Source: CAYRRR01 sp964426755 (GTDB lineage Bacteria; Patescibacteriota; Saccharimonadia; Saccharimonadales; JAGQNJ01). Taken from it: DNA of 64,000 bases. The position numbers and the translations under genes were made by a program. Numbering within the stretch: position 1 is the stretch's first letter; each line of letters starts with the position of its first letter. A model generated the notes under the pieces. The model did no database searches. It had not been told where the DNA came from and saw only the letters and a program-made list of their open reading frames with translations. Below are positions 14,527 to 23,071 of the stretch, in pieces. The stretch is from assembly GCA_964426755.1 (NCBI GenBank), contig CAYRRR010000002.1, forward strand, positions 4,779-68,778. Direction: 5' to 3'.

Positions 14527-17414
14527 TGAAGTTTAAGTCAGGAACACGACGAAAACCAATTGAGTACGAAAAAGATTGGGTAGAGCGTTGGAAGAAGAGC
14601 AAAACATTCGAAAAGTCTGTCGAAAATCGTCCAGCCGACAATGCCTACGTGTTTTACGACGGCCCTCCATTTATAACTGGAGTACCACACCACGGAACGC
14701 TACTTAGTAGCATCATAAAAGACGCTGTACCGCGCTATTGGACCATGAAAGGTAAGCGCGTGGAGCGTGTCTGGGGGTGGGACACGCACGGATTACCGGC
14801 AGAAGTGTTTACCGAGAAAAAGCTTGGCATTAAAGATCGCCGAGATATTGGTACAAAAATTAGCTTAGAAGACTACATTAAAACAGCTCGCGAAAACATG
14901 ATTGTAACCGGTGGGCTCTGGGAAGAGTATGTCGACAGAATCGGCCGCTGGGTTAATTTTAAGGGTGCCTATAAAACCATGGATAAGGAATACATGGAAA
15001 GTATTTGGTGGGCATTCAAAACGCTGTACGAAAAAGGCAAGATTTATGAAGGTGAACGTGTTTTGATGTACTGCACGCGTGATGCTACTCCTCTTTCTAA
15101 GGCAGAAGTCACTATGGATGCCGGTGCGTACCAAGATGTCACCGACCCAAGTGTGTATGTTAAGTTTAAGCTAAAAGAGTCTGACGAATATTTACTGGCA
15201 TGGACTACAACACCGTGGACGTTACCGGGCAATACTGCTGTAGCGGTTAATAAAGATTTAACGTACGCGAGGGTCAAAGTAGGTGATGACACATTGATCT
15301 TGGCTGAGGAGCTTTTGTCCAAGGTGCTAACAGACGAGAAGCACAAACCACTTGAGTTTAAGTTACTGGGCAAATTAAAAGGCAGTAAATTAGTCGGCAA
15401 AAAATACGAACCATTATTTACAAATCGTGGCAAACATGCACACCAGATTTGGCATGCAGATTATGTAAGCGCAGAAGATGGCACCGGGATAGTGCACCTT
15501 GCGCCAGCGTATGGTGAGGAAGACTTTGAGCTAGCTCAAGACAACAAGGTGCCGGTTGTACATGTACTAGATGAGAGCGGCATCTACACAGAAGGCGACT
15601 GGAAAGGTGAAAACGTATGGGAGATTAACAAAACTATCGCAAAAGACCTACGTGATCAGGGTGTGGTCTGGAAGATTGACTACATTCGCCATAGTTATCC
15701 GCATTGTCATCGATGTAACACGCGGTTGATGTATCGCGCACACCCCAGCTGGTTCTTCGACGTTCAAGGCCAGAAAGAAGCAATGTTGGCACAAAATACA
15801 GAGGTAATTAACTGGTATCCTCCTCATCTTAAGCATGGCCGTTTCGAGAAAAATATATTGGCTGCACCGGATTGGAATCTAAGTCGTGACCGCTTTTGGG
15901 CTACCGCGATGCCAGTTTGGAAGAGCGAAGACGGGGACATAAAGGTTATAGGTAGTTATGCTGAACTTAAAGATTTGAGTGGCGTTGAGCTGGAGGACTA
16001 TCATCGTCCGTGGGTAGATGAAGTAGAATTTGACTATGAAGGCAAGCACTACAAGCGAATAGATAAAGTGCTGGACGGATGGTTTGAAAGCGGTAGTATG
16101 CCGTTTGCCCAGTTTCATTATCCGTTTGAAAACAAAGAAAAGTTTGAGGCGAACTTCCCAGGCGATTTTATTGCAGAGTATATCGGCCAGGTTCGAGCCT
16201 GGTTTTATTACCTGCATGTAGTTAATGTTGGGCTTTTTGGCAAAGCGCCATTTAAAAATGTCGTTACCACCGGAAACTTGATGGGGAATGATGGTTATAA
16301 GCTAAGTAAATCTCGTGGCAACTACACGGATCCTATGGAAGTTATGGACAGGTACTCAGCAGATGCCGAGCGCTTTTTGCTGTTGAGCTCTCCTGTACTC
16401 AAAGCAGAAGATTACAGTCTGCAAGATAAAGACATTGGCGATGTTGCGCGCAAGCTTAATATGATCTGGAATATGTACGACTTCTTTACCATGTATGCAG
16501 AGGTAGATGGTTGGGAATTTGACCCCAAGCAGCAATCAGTACTTGCGCTGGAGGACCTGGCTAATCCATTAGACAAATGGATTGTTTCACGCCTGCACCA
16601 GCTTACTGACCATGTTACCAAGTACATGGAAGAGTACAATTTGCCTGAAGCACTGAGCGAATTCATGCCCTTTATTGATGATGCATCAAATTGGTACGTG
16701 CGCCGATCCCGACGACGTTTCTGGAAAAGCGGAGATGATGCCGACAAAAGCGATGCGTATCGAACGCTGCATTATGTCTTATACCGTTTGAGCATAGTTC
16801 TAGCACCATTTACACCGTTTTTGGCTGAAGAGCTGTATCAAAAGCTAGGGGGAGATGCAGAATCAGTTCACCTACTTGATTGGCCATCTGGCGGCCAGGT
16901 TGATGAACTGGTTATAGATGATATGGCGAGATTGCGCGAAATCATCACTGACGGTCTATCACAAAGAGCTGCAGCAGGGATTAAGGTGCGCCAGCCTTTA
17001 AAGAAGATTACTGCCAATACTTCTGATGCAGCATTGCTTAATAAGTACGAAGGCATTGTTAAGGAAGAGCTAAATGTTAAGATGATCGAAGAAATAAGTA
17101 GTAAAAGCTTGAAAAAACCGCTCATTGATCTTTTGGCTACACCCGAACTTAAACGCGAGGGAATGATGCGAGAAGTAGTTCGGCAAGTGCAAAACGCTCG
17201 CAAACAAGCAGAGCTTAACGTTGATGATCGCATTTTGCTCTCTTTGCAAACGAATGACACTACATTACAGCAAGCCATTAAAGATCATAAAGAAACAATC
17301 ATGAACGAAACATTAGCTGTCAAGCTTGACGCAACGCTTAGTTCACCACAGGCACATAAAGAAGATACAAAAGTTGAAGGAGCCGATTTAACTATAATGC
17401 TTGCGCTTGCATAA
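14526..17414 (+). CDS. ileS: Isoleucyl-tRNA synthetase, eukaryote-like type
   Basis: Charges tRNA-Ile. 962 residues. The N terminus has 'FYDGPPFITGVPHHGTLLSSIIKD', where the class I HIGH motif reads HHGT, with the last His replaced by Thr. 'GWDTHGLPAEV' and 'AWTTTPWTLPGNTA' (CP1 editing domain) follow. The KMSKS loop is 'GYKLSKSRGNY'. KLSKSRGN and the overall pattern resemble the eukaryotic-type IleRS (type 2), the kind known for mupirocin tolerance. The C terminus lacks an obvious zinc-binding tail. It is coupled to the cupin gene and governed by the T-box. Confidence 0.95.
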   Translation: MKFKSGTRRKPIEYEKDWVERWKKSKTFEKSVENRPADNAYVFYDGPPFITGVPHHGTLLSSIIKDAVPRYWTMKGKRVERVWGWDTHGLPAEVFTEKKLGIKDRRDIGTKISLEDYIKTARENMIVTGGLWEEYVDRIGRWVNFKGAYKTMDKEYMESIWWAFKTLYEKGKIYEGERVLMYCTRDATPLSKAEVTMDAGAYQDVTDPSVYVKFKLKESDEYLLAWTTTPWTLPGNTAVAVNKDLTYARVKVGDDTLILAEELLSKVLTDEKHKPLEFKLLGKLKGSKLVGKKYEPLFTNRGKHAHQIWHADYVSAEDGTGIVHLAPAYGEEDFELAQDNKVPVVHVLDESGIYTEGDWKGENVWEINKTIAKDLRDQGVVWKIDYIRHSYPHCHRCNTRLMYRAHPSWFFDVQGQKEAMLAQNTEVINWYPPHLKHGRFEKNILAAPDWNLSRDRFWATAMPVWKSEDGDIKVIGSYAELKDLSGVELEDYHRPWVDEVEFDYEGKHYKRIDKVLDGWFESGSMPFAQFHYPFENKEKFEANFPGDFIAEYIGQVRAWFYYLHVVNVGLFGKAPFKNVVTTGNLMGNDGYKLSKSRGNYTDPMEVMDRYSADAERFLLLSSPVLKAEDYSLQDKDIGDVARKLNMIWNMYDFFTMYAEVDGWEFDPKQQSVLALEDLANPLDKWIVSRLHQLTDHVTKYMEEYNLPEALSEFMPFIDDASNWYVRRSRRRFWKSGDDADKSDAYRTLHYVLYRLSIVLAPFTPFLAEELYQKLGGDAESVHLLDWPSGGQVDELVIDDMARLREIITDGLSQRAAAGIKVRQPLKKITANTSDAALLNKYEGIVKEELNVKMIEEISSKSLKKPLIDLLATPELKREGMMREVVRQVQNARKQAELNVDDRILLSLQTNDTTLQQAIKDHKETIMNETLAVKLDATLSSPQAHKEDTKVEGADLTIMLALA

Positions 17415-17453
17415 TTGTTTTTTGAGTTTACAATATTCTATTACTATAAAATT

Positions 17454-17834
17454 ATGAAGAAAGTTAAATCAGTAAATCCAACACGTATCAGCGCTGCCCT
17501 TGAGGCAGAGGTTATTGACGGGGCGCCATTTCCGTATAGCCCCGATAATCCGCAGTCACGAGCAGTAGCGCGCTTAATAGAGCCCGGTGAAGCTCGCGCG
17601 TGCAGTTATTGTGATGAGCCAGCTAAATTTAAGGCAAAGCAAAAAGGGCAGTTTTTAATTGAAGCAACGGTAGTAGATGATGACGGCAAGTGGGAGCGTA
17701 ATGAAATTTTCTTCCCCCCAAGCTGTTATGATGAAGCAGGTGCCCCGTACGGTCCGGTATACACCAAATCACCCCAACAGGGCATCCAAGAAGGAACACT
17801 TTCGCCCGATGATTTTGTGTCATTAAGGCAATAA
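17454..17834 (+). CDS. Hypothetical protein with paired cysteines
   Basis: 126 residues from the ATG at 17454; the frame is open 13 codons further back, but that stretch is AT-rich promoter-like DNA containing TATAAA. A CSYC pair near the middle and a further Cys ('PPSCYDE') could bind a metal, although a full four-ligand site is not evident. I recognise no family. It stands alone between ileS and rplU and has a terminator after it. Confidence 0.6.
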   Translation: MKKVKSVNPTRISAALEAEVIDGAPFPYSPDNPQSRAVARLIEPGEARACSYCDEPAKFKAKQKGQFLIEATVVDDDGKWERNEIFFPPSCYDEAGAPYGPVYTKSPQQGIQEGTLSPDDFVSLRQ

Positions 17835-17854
17835 ACCCTAGAATTCAGGGTTTT
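17833..17854 (+). terminator. Intrinsic terminator before rplU
   Basis: AAACCCT (17833-17839) pairs with AGGGTTT (17847-17853), loop AGAATTC, ending in a short T-run. The stem is modest but symmetric, so it may work on both strands. Confidence 0.55.
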
Positions 17855-17871
17855 ACCAAGCATCATGACAC

Positions 17872-17900
17872 TTTACAGAGACGCGCTAATCTGTTACACT
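17872..17900 (+). promoter_or_regulatory. rplU promoter
   Basis: TTTACA (17872-17877), 17-bp spacer, TACACT (17895-17900). Predicted leader about 40 nt with an AGAAGAGA ribosome-binding region before the rplU ATG. Confidence 0.5.
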
Positions 17901-17946
17901 TTATCGGTAACTTTTCTCAACACATAAGACGAATAGAAGAGATAAT

Positions 17947-18261
17947 ATGAGTAAAAAAGCAGTAATTGCCACTGGTGGCAAACAATATATTGTGAGCGAA
18001 GGCGAGACAATAGAAGTCGAGCGGCTTAAGGACGCTAAAGACAAACTAACCTTTAATCCGTTATTAGTAATTGATGGCGAGACGGTGAGCGTAGGCGCAC
18101 CTGAAGTTTCTGGTGCTTCAGTTACCGCGAAGGTAATAGAAGAAGTAAAAGCCGATAAAGTAACTTCTATTCGTTACAAGTCTAAAAAACGTGTAAAAAA
18201 AGTACGTGGTCATCGCCAGGTTCTAACACGTATTACTGTCGATAAGATCTCTTTAAAATAA
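17947..18261 (+). CDS. rplU: 50S ribosomal protein bL21
   Basis: 104 residues with the bL21 signature: 'AVIATGGKQYIVSEGETIEVERL' at the N terminus and 'KSKKRVKKVRGHRQVLTRITVDKI' at the C terminus, which binds 23S rRNA. In most bacteria rplU and rpmA (bL27) are adjacent. Here rpmA is some 37 kb away on the other strand. Confidence 0.95.
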   Translation: MSKKAVIATGGKQYIVSEGETIEVERLKDAKDKLTFNPLLVIDGETVSVGAPEVSGASVTAKVIEEVKADKVTSIRYKSKKRVKKVRGHRQVLTRITVDKISLK

Positions 18262-18272
18262 CACGCTACACA

Positions 18273-18300
18273 TTGCTTCCGGTACGTGAAAATGCTACGC
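18273..18300 (+). promoter_or_regulatory. parA promoter
   Basis: TTGCTT (18273-18278), 16-bp spacer, TACGCT (18295-18300), 7 nt before the GTG start. This spacing suggests a leaderless parAB message. Confidence 0.4.
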
Positions 18301-18307
18301 TTGAGGA

Positions 18308-19081
18308 GTGAAAAGCGTATCGGGTATGAGGCATATCATTGCAGTTTTAAACCAAAAAGGTGGTGTTGGTAAGACCACTAGCACTATCAACATAGCAGCC
18401 TATTTAGCTAAAATGGGACGATCTGTATTGGTAGTTGATCTGGACCCGCAAGGTAACGCAACAAGCGGTCTTGGTCTTGCAAAAAAGAATCAGGTCACCA
18501 CATATGATGTACTGTTGAATGGAGCTTTGCTTGGCCAAGCAATCAAAGAAGTAGATAACAGTGATATAGCAGTTGTGCCTGCAAACGCTGATTTAGCTGG
18601 AGCAGAAGTAGAGTTAGTTTCACAGACAGATCGCGAAAACAGGCTTAAGAACGCTCTCGTACATGCATCGTATGATTATATATTGATAGATTGCCCCCCT
18701 TCGCTAGGGCTACTAAGTATTAACGCTCTGACTGCAGCAGATTCTGTGCTGATTCCCGTACAGGCTGAGTATTATGCGCTCGAAGGCTTGACACAACTTC
18801 TTTCAACCATACAACGAGTACGCGAGGGATTAAATCCAAACTTAGATCTGCTGGGAGTAGTGGTAACAATGTATGATAGTCGAACATCTCTGTCCGACAG
18901 TGTCTATAAAGAGTTACAGAAGCATTTTGGCGCAAAACTATTCAAAACCGTAATACCTAGAAACGTGCGTTTAGCTGAAGCGCCAAGCTACGGTAAGACC
19001 ATACTCGAACATGATAAATGGTCACGGGGTGCTCGAGCATATAAAGCGTTAGCAAAGGAGATAGACAAACATGGCAACTAA
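18308..19081 (+). CDS. parA: Chromosome partitioning ATPase ParA (Soj)
   Basis: A deviant Walker A ATPase that moves ParB-parS complexes. 'NQKGGVGKTTSTINIA' is the P-loop with the signature lysine. 'VDLDPQGNATSGLG' is motif A', and 'DYILIDCPPSLGLLSINAL' is Walker B. The start is either GTG 18308 (7 nt after a -10 box) or ATG 18326, which gives the usual short ParA N terminus. About 251-257 residues. It overlaps parB by 11 bp, so translation is coupled. Confidence 0.95.
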   Translation: MKSVSGMRHIIAVLNQKGGVGKTTSTINIAAYLAKMGRSVLVVDLDPQGNATSGLGLAKKNQVTTYDVLLNGALLGQAIKEVDNSDIAVVPANADLAGAEVELVSQTDRENRLKNALVHASYDYILIDCPPSLGLLSINALTAADSVLIPVQAEYYALEGLTQLLSTIQRVREGLNPNLDLLGVVVTMYDSRTSLSDSVYKELQKHFGAKLFKTVIPRNVRLAEAPSYGKTILEHDKWSRGARAYKALAKEIDKHGN

Positions 19082-19928
19082 AGCTGGACTTGGCAAAGGT
19101 CTTGACGCGCTGATTCCGAAAGAGTTTGATAATTCGATATTGCAGAGTTCTGAAAAAGTCCAAACAGTTCCTGTAAATGAGGTAAGCCCCAACCCTGATC
19201 AGCCTCGTAAACATTTTGATGAGAATGCGCTGCAAGAACTAGCAACTTCAATCAGATCACATGGGATAGTGCAGCCACTTGTGGTTACAAAAAGCGGCGA
19301 CACATATCGGATTGTAGCAGGTGAACGACGCTGGCGAGCGGCAAAACTCGCTGGCTTAAAAGAGGTTCCGGTTATAGTGCGCTCACTAAAGCAACTCGAA
19401 GAGCTTGAGGTGGCAATTATTGAGAATGTTCAGCGGGTTGATTTGTCGCCGCTTGAACAGGCACTGTCTATCGAGCGCTTACATGACCAATTTAGCCTAA
19501 GCTACGGTGATATTGCTACTAAGCTGGGCAAGGCAATTCCTACTATTCACAATACGGTACGGCTACTGCAGCTACCCGACAATGCAAAAAAAGCGCTACA
19601 AGCAAAAAAAATAAGTGAAGGGCATGCTCGAGCAATTCTTGCCCTTAAAGATAGCCCTAATAAGCAATCAGAGTTACTGGCGTCCATATTAGAGCATGGA
19701 TGGTCAGTACGGCAGGCAGAGCAATTTGTGACAGGTTCACGTCAGTCTCATCATAAGCCACGAGCAGTTACGCAGCATATGGCTACCAGCAACCTTCAAA
19801 CCCAGGCGCTATCAAAACAATTGAATACATCAGTTACCATAAAACGAACCGCAAAAGGTGGCAAATTAGAAGTTTACTTTAAGGATGATGCCGACCTGGA
19901 ACGAATTGCTAAGCAATTACTGTCTTAA
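19071..19928 (+). CDS. parB: Chromosome partitioning protein ParB (Spo0J)
   Basis: A CTP-dependent DNA clamp that loads at parS. The N terminus 'KAGLGKGLDALIP' is the ParA-stimulating peptide typical of ParB. 'GERRWRAAKLAGLKEVPVIV' is the CTP-binding motif, and 'ENVQRVDLSPLEQALS' is the second conserved box. A helix-turn-helix follows ('YGDIATKLGKAIPTIHNTVRLLQLP'), and the C-terminal residues form the dimerisation region. 285 residues, normal. I noticed no match to the usual parS palindrome in this window. Confidence 0.95.
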   Translation: MATKAGLGKGLDALIPKEFDNSILQSSEKVQTVPVNEVSPNPDQPRKHFDENALQELATSIRSHGIVQPLVVTKSGDTYRIVAGERRWRAAKLAGLKEVPVIVRSLKQLEELEVAIIENVQRVDLSPLEQALSIERLHDQFSLSYGDIATKLGKAIPTIHNTVRLLQLPDNAKKALQAKKISEGHARAILALKDSPNKQSELLASILEHGWSVRQAEQFVTGSRQSHHKPRAVTQHMATSNLQTQALSKQLNTSVTIKRTAKGGKLEVYFKDDADLERIAKQLLS

Positions 19929-20569
19929 AACGTCCGGGCTTTATTGAGCGGAAAGATGCGTATACCGAGTTTTCCGACAATGTCTTCTGCCTTAACGTTA
20001 CCGAAGTAGCGGGAGTCAAGCGAATTGTTACGATTGTCGCCTAATACAAATACTTCTCCGTCTTGTACCCTGATATCAACATCATTTCCTGCGCTTCTAT
20101 CTGATGACTGAGCATATTCTTGGCCTTTGTCAGGGTCAAATCCGTTAGGTTTTTGTGCATTATAAACAGTAACCTGACCATCGCGAACGGTGACGCGCTC
20201 GCCAGGTAAGCCGATAACCCGTTTCACGAGCTGTCGGTTGCCTTGACCGGTGCCTGATTCGTCACGGCTAAAAATAATCACCTCGTAGCGGTCCGGAATA
20301 TAATCTTTGCCGGTAAGCCGCGCCCATGTTCGAGGCATTTTATTGACTATCAACAGATCTTGGTTTTGCAGTGTTTGTTCCATGCTTGGCCCGTCAACTT
20401 CGTACGACTGAATAACAAATAGTATGAGCACCAATGCTAGTAGGGGTGCTGCCAAAAACAAGGCGACTGTCGAGATGATGCTACGCCAGTTTCGGCTAGG
20501 GTCATCCGGCGTGGTTTGAAGCGGTTGAGCTGGGTAGTTGTTTGTTACCGGGGTTCTATAATCAGACAT
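19925..20569 (-). CDS. lepB: Signal peptidase I
   Basis: Cleaves signal peptides outside the membrane. After a 30-residue cytoplasmic tail there is one transmembrane segment ('IISTVALFLAAPLLALVLILFVI'). Then come the catalytic Ser in 'VDGPSMEQTL', the catalytic Lys in 'NRQLVKRVIGLPGERV', and the box E signature 'LGDNRNNSLDSRYFG'. 214 residues, single-spanning Gram-positive-like form. Its stop overlaps that of parB from the opposite strand by 4 bp. Confidence 0.95.
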   Translation of the reverse strand: MSDYRTPVTNNYPAQPLQTTPDDPSRNWRSIISTVALFLAAPLLALVLILFVIQSYEVDGPSMEQTLQNQDLLIVNKMPRTWARLTGKDYIPDRYEVIIFSRDESGTGQGNRQLVKRVIGLPGERVTVRDGQVTVYNAQKPNGFDPDKGQEYAQSSDRSAGNDVDIRVQDGEVFVLGDNRNNSLDSRYFGNVKAEDIVGKLGIRIFPLNKARTF

Positions 20570-20672
20570 TACAGATAATAACTATACGGTAAACAGGTCT
20601 AAATAGCCATAAAAGTTTTTACAAATAACTTTCATACCTTGGCGATAAACGCTATACTAAAGACCACGTGCT

Positions 20673-22331
20673 ATGGATAATTTCCGAAGACCAAAACGTG
20701 TAGTTAATTCAAGCGACATGGATGGAATTTTACGTTCCAGAATGCGCTATAACCCGGGTAGCTTCTCTTCTCGACGACAAGTTACTCGTGATTCAAGTTC
20801 AGTTCATAAAACAAGCGATGCTCGTATTGGGAATTTTGAACGTAAAGATGGTTTTTTCGCAAGAAAAACCAAGCCGATAACGCCCGATGGCCGTGCCTTA
20901 GGACGTCAGTCACGCGCAGCTCGCAACCCTATTGATATGACCATAGAAGAAAAACCGTCACGCAAAAACAAGAAAAGTAATAAGAGAAGCCTGGACTGGA
21001 AGCGTGTATTGAAACGAACGGTAATCGGCGTCTTGCTATTGGGTCTTATTGTGGGCGGTTACCTAGGTGCAAAAGGTTTCTTGCGTGCCCGACAGATATT
21101 CAAGGGCGGGGGTGACGATGTTCTGTGGAGTTGCGAGCCAAACGTAGACTCACTAAAGCAAGAGGGTGATGGCAGGATTAACTTTTTATTACTGGGTAAA
21201 GGCGGTCCTGAGCAAACTGATAGCCCTGATTTAACGGATACAATTATTGTGGCTAGTGTTGACCCCTGTAATAATGAGGCCGGTTTATTGAGTATTCCAC
21301 GCGATCTCGCAGTCAAAATGGAGAGCGGCGAAACAAATAAAATCAATGCCGTATACGCCTTAACAAAAATGGCCTCTAAGGCGGATGATAAGTCTGACGA
21401 AGAGGCAGAGCAAGAGGCTATTGAGGCAATTGAAAATGCCGTAGAAAACGTAGTTGGTTTGCGTATGGATCGCTATATAATGCTCGATTTCACGGCCTTT
21501 GAGCAGGCAGTTGATGCAGTTGGTGGCATTACCATAGATGTGCAGAAGCCCGTTAGTGAGCAAATGCGCTTAAAAGGTAAACAGTATCGATTGGATGTTC
21601 CAACCGGTACGCAGGAGTTTGATGGACTTCGAGCTTTGGCGTACACGCGCTCGCGGTATACTAGTGCACGAGGTGATTTTGATCGGTCGGAACGCCAACG
21701 AGAGGTGATTGTCGCACTTCGTGAGAAGGTCTTTAGCCTCGGTACGTTTAGCAACCCTCTTAAAATTTCTCAACTAATGGATGCATTTGGTACGCGGGTT
21801 CGCACCAATATAAATGGTAATGATGAAATCGGTAAGCTATATACTATTGGCCAAGCAATTGATGCCTCTCGCATTAAGTCAGTCAGCTTGGTTGATGAGC
21901 CGAATGTATTAATCGGCAGCGGCGGGGCAAGCTTAGGATTGGGCTCGGTTCAGGTGCCAAAAGCGGGACTGTATCGCTACGATGACATTAGAGCGTTTGT
22001 GCGTACAACCTTTGTTGATGGCTTTATAAAGAAAGAAAACGCTCAAATAGCTGTGCTGAACGGAACAACGGTAGCAAATTTAGCAAAAACAAAGGGCGAG
22101 TTGCTAAAATCGTATGGCTACAATGTCAGTGAAGTCGGTGATGCGCCAACTAAGAATAACCCCTCTACGATAATCATTGATTTGAAGAAAAAAGACACAA
22201 AGCTTACCAAGCGATACCTGGAGCTTCGCTTTAAGACAACCGCAACAACTAAGCTGCCCGAGGGCTATACGCCGCCCGAGAACGCCGACTTTGTTATAAT
22301 AGTGGGGCAGAATGAAACGAGTAACCGCTAA
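20673..22331 (+). CDS. LytR-CpsA-Psr (LCP) family cell-wall ligase
   Basis: LCP enzymes attach polymers from undecaprenyl carriers to peptidoglycan. A basic, disordered cytoplasmic region of about 110 residues precedes a transmembrane helix ('TVIGVLLLGLIVGGYLG'). The LCP domain then shows 'FLLLGKGG', 'TDTIIVASVDP', 'LLSIPRDLAVKM', 'NKINAVYAL', 'VDAVGGITIDV' and the arginine-rich 'AYTRSRY...GDFDRSERQREV'. A LytR_C domain lies near the end ('QIAVLNGTTVANLAKTKGELLKSYGY'). 552 residues. A TATACT at 20653-20658 precedes it. The last 20 bp overlap the next gene. Confidence 0.92.
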   Translation: MDNFRRPKRVVNSSDMDGILRSRMRYNPGSFSSRRQVTRDSSSVHKTSDARIGNFERKDGFFARKTKPITPDGRALGRQSRAARNPIDMTIEEKPSRKNKKSNKRSLDWKRVLKRTVIGVLLLGLIVGGYLGAKGFLRARQIFKGGGDDVLWSCEPNVDSLKQEGDGRINFLLLGKGGPEQTDSPDLTDTIIVASVDPCNNEAGLLSIPRDLAVKMESGETNKINAVYALTKMASKADDKSDEEAEQEAIEAIENAVENVVGLRMDRYIMLDFTAFEQAVDAVGGITIDVQKPVSEQMRLKGKQYRLDVPTGTQEFDGLRALAYTRSRYTSARGDFDRSERQREVIVALREKVFSLGTFSNPLKISQLMDAFGTRVRTNINGNDEIGKLYTIGQAIDASRIKSVSLVDEPNVLIGSGGASLGLGSVQVPKAGLYRYDDIRAFVRTTFVDGFIKKENAQIAVLNGTTVANLAKTKGELLKSYGYNVSEVGDAPTKNNPSTIIIDLKKKDTKLTKRYLELRFKTTATTKLPEGYTPPENADFVIIVGQNETSNR

Positions 22332-23061
22332 AATTAAGCCCGCCGCGGGCTTTTCATACCTGTTCCACCTTTTTTTAACCGTACTATTGCCGTTAACCGT
22401 TTACGTATTGGTTAGGCTTAATCTGGTGCAGCTCGCAGTTATTTTGGTTATTGTCAGTAAGTGGCGCATGTTTTCGGTGCGACCACGCCACTGGCTGGCT
22501 ATAATCAGAGCAAACGCTGCAGACATTATCGTTGGAATGGCTTCGATTATCTTTATGATAAACACTTCAAGCGGTATTATGCAGCTGATATGGGCCGTAG
22601 CCTATGCTTTGTGGCTCATACTTATAAAGCCGAGTTCAAGTGTTTTTGGCGTGTCGTTACAAGCGTTTATTGCCTTTTTGTATGGTATAACCGCCATATA
22701 CCTTGAATGGGGTGCATCAGATGCGCTAGTACTTATGATCATGACTTGGTTAGTTTGTTATTCTGTGGCTCGACACTTTTTGACAAGCTTTGACGAGCCG
22801 CATGCGCCGTTTTTAGCAAATATGTGGGCATTATTTGGTGGCAGCTTGGCGTGGCTGTTGTCCCACTGGTTGCTGTACTATCAGGTGGTATCTCAGGTTT
22901 CGTTATTATTAGTCGTTTTAGGTTTTGGTGTCGGGACATTATATTATCTAGATAAAACTGATCGGTTATCAGCATTACTGCGTCGTCAAATTATCTTTAT
23001 TATGATTGCAATTGTTATAATAACATTAGCGTTTTCTGACTGGGGAGATAAAACAATATAG
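22312..23061 (+). CDS. Hypothetical polytopic membrane protein
   Basis: 249 residues, mostly hydrophobic, with about seven predicted transmembrane segments. The N terminus starts with a basic 'MKRVTAKIKPAAG'. No catalytic motif or family signature is apparent. It begins inside the end of the LCP gene and ends just before htrA, so the three form one envelope-related transcription unit. Confidence 0.7.
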   Translation: MKRVTAKIKPAAGFSYLFHLFLTVLLPLTVYVLVRLNLVQLAVILVIVSKWRMFSVRPRHWLAIIRANAADIIVGMASIIFMINTSSGIMQLIWAVAYALWLILIKPSSSVFGVSLQAFIAFLYGITAIYLEWGASDALVLMIMTWLVCYSVARHFLTSFDEPHAPFLANMWALFGGSLAWLLSHWLLYYQVVSQVSLLLVVLGFGVGTLYYLDKTDRLSALLRRQIIFIMIAIVIITLAFSDWGDKTI

Positions 23062-23071
23062 GAGGGTGACA

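Noticed and set aside
18262..19928. parS site near parAB
   Set aside because: I did not find the TGTTTCACGTGAAACA-type palindrome around these genes; a whole-genome motif search would be needed to locate it.
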